From: Sedimenticola sp.
GTDB taxonomy: Bacteria; Pseudomonadota; Gammaproteobacteria; Chromatiales; Chromatiaceae
DNA length: 64,000 bases
Direction of reading: 5' to 3'
Assembly (NCBI GenBank): GCA_011051655.1
Contig: DRKS01000008.1
Span: forward strand, 20,629-84,628
Shown here piece by piece: positions 63,019-64,000 of the stretch. Positions within the stretch are counted from its first letter, which is position 1. Each line of letters begins with the position of its first letter. Below the pieces are notes generated by a model that worked only from the letters and a program-made list of their open reading frames with translations, made no database searches and was not told the DNA's origin. Made by a program: the position numbers and the translations under genes.

Positions 63019-63033
63019 GATTTCGTACTGGGT

Positions 63034-64000
63034 TTACTCTACCCGGGCCTCCCCCGCACCGCGGTCGATGATCTCCCGGAGCTTGCCGATCAACAGCTCC
63101 CAGTCGATGCGCCGGTTGAAGCCTACGATATCGATGCGCGGGATGCCACCGCCCTTGACCAGGTAATAGCCCTGCCGCGCGGGCTCCACGCCGTCCATTT
63201 CACAAACGCCGTTTTCCAGGCGGCAGCTGATCCCAAGCCGCTCGTAGCCGAACTCATCGAAAAAGCCGAGCAGAGTGCGGGACAGGGCGCCGGCCACGCC
63301 GCTGCCGCCAAGGTTGGAGATGTTGTCCACCGCGCGCTGGCTGATGCGGTGGCGGCTGTCATCATGCTCCGGCGTGGCGAAGCGGGCGTCGAATGAAACC
63401 GGCCGCCAGTTCTCCAGGCAGAGGTTGTCCATGCGGCCCTCCAGCCTGCCGGTGATTTTACCGAAGGAGAAGGTGCTGCTCAGCGCCTCCAGGTCCAGGT
63501 TTTTCAGCTCCAGGTTGGCGCTGAGGGTGGGCCATACGCCGAACAGGTCTTCCAGCCGCAGATCGCGCACGATGATCCAGCCGTTGAAGACGCTGGCCAG
63601 CATGGCGCCCTCCAGCGTCAACACGCCATTTTCATAGCGGGCCCCCGGGATGCCTCCGGAGAGCTTGCCCGGCAGCGGCCTCCAGCCCATGGCCCGGCTG
63701 AAGGCCTGCATGGAGACGGGGGTCAGGGCCCCGCCGAACTCGATCCGGGGCCCGGTTTCCTCCAGGAAGAGGTCGAAAACCTGCAACTCCAGCCGCCCGT
63801 CCAGCACCGGAATCCCGGCCGGGTGGATCAGCCGCGCCGACTCGCCCTGCAACTGGAGATCCAACTCCGCCGCCCCCAGGCTGATGCCCTCCAGCAGGTG
63901 GCCGTTCTCCCAGGCCAGGACGGAGTCCTCCGGTTCCAGCCCCCGGGTCCAGACCAGCCTGCCCTCGAGGCCGGACAGGGCAAAACGCCGCCGTCGGGGG
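63034..64000 (-). CDS. C-terminal part of a YdbH-like envelope protein (5' end outside window)
   Basis: The frame is open to the right edge, so at least 322 residues of C-terminal sequence are seen and the start is missing. Repeated beta-strand stretches ('MLASVFNGWIIVRDLRLEDL', 'LSANLELKNLDLEALSSTFS') and the 'FDARFATPEHDDSRHRISQR' region fit the YdbH/dicarboxylate-transport-like family, related to AsmA/TamB-type lipid-transport proteins. In E. coli YdbH works with YhdP and TamB to move phospholipid to the outer membrane. Its partner YdbL-like gene lies downstream, across a REP-like element. Confidence 0.85.
   Translation of the reverse strand, partial: PRRRRFALSGLEGRLVWTRGLEPEDSVLAWENGHLLEGISLGAAELDLQLQGESARLIHPAGIPVLDGRLELQVFDLFLEETGPRIEFGGALTPVSMQAFSRAMGWRPLPGKLSGGIPGARYENGVLTLEGAMLASVFNGWIIVRDLRLEDLFGVWPTLSANLELKNLDLEALSSTFSFGKITGRLEGRMDNLCLENWRPVSFDARFATPEHDDSRHRISQRAVDNISNLGGSGVAGALSRTLLGFFDEFGYERLGISCRLENGVCEMDGVEPARQGYYLVKGGGIPRIDIVGFNRRIDWELLIGKLREIIDRGAGEARVE

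Overview
The window looks like a GC-rich gammaproteobacterial chromosome. The best evidence is the gene order ndk-rlmN-pilW-rodZ-hisS-yfgM-bamB-der at about 49-57 kb. RodZ, PilW, BamB, YfgM and a YdbH/YdbL pair also fit a Gram-negative cell with a two-membrane envelope. I see no tRNA, rRNA, CRISPR array, transposase or prophage gene. The genus cannot be named from what is visible.

Layout. Bases 1-26612 (minus strand) are one uninterrupted reading frame of at least 8,870 codons that runs off the left edge. It encodes a giant modular, probably surface or extracellular protein. From the N terminus it has an LEPR-XLL-type motif, a PPC-like two-part super-repeat with LamG and lectin-like inserts, 17 CARDB-like units, a beta-propeller-like block, nine cadherin/Ig-like units, an RHS/YD stretch and a dockerin-like EF-hand pair. 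A HlyD-type periplasmic adaptor is divergent from it. Next come a Kef/CPA2 antiporter, a Bax-inhibitor-1 family protein, a ribosome-hibernation-type protein and an orphan lipoprotein.

The most interesting locus is 33.2-37.5 kb (plus strand): a secreted octaheme c-type cytochrome with a C-terminal beta domain, then a secreted subtilisin-like protease, then a secreted PpiC/SurA-type prolyl isomerase. This is the gene order of the omcZ-ozpA-prolyl isomerase operon of Geobacter, where OmcZ forms conductive cytochrome nanowires and OzpA trims its precursor. Here the trio lies in a gammaproteobacterial-type background, with two strong hairpins between cytochrome and protease.

The rest is mostly housekeeping. 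There is a compact gnd-zwf-pgl oxidative pentose-phosphate operon and an SLC13/RCK transporter. Two Hsp20 genes sit behind a recognisable sigma-32 promoter. A fused MFS/spermidine-synthase-like protein follows, then the der-to-ndk cluster with repeated 4-base ATGA overlaps. On the plus strand is xseB-ispA-folE2. After that come a retropepsin-like protein, a 30-residue membrane peptide with a strong ribosome binding site, and a CYTH-rlmD-ydbL-ydbH minus-strand group that leaves the window on the right. Two arrays of the same degenerate heptamer (NAACTGA) sit at the 3' ends of bamB and folE2, and a REP-like inverted pair lies between the ydbL- and ydbH-like genes.
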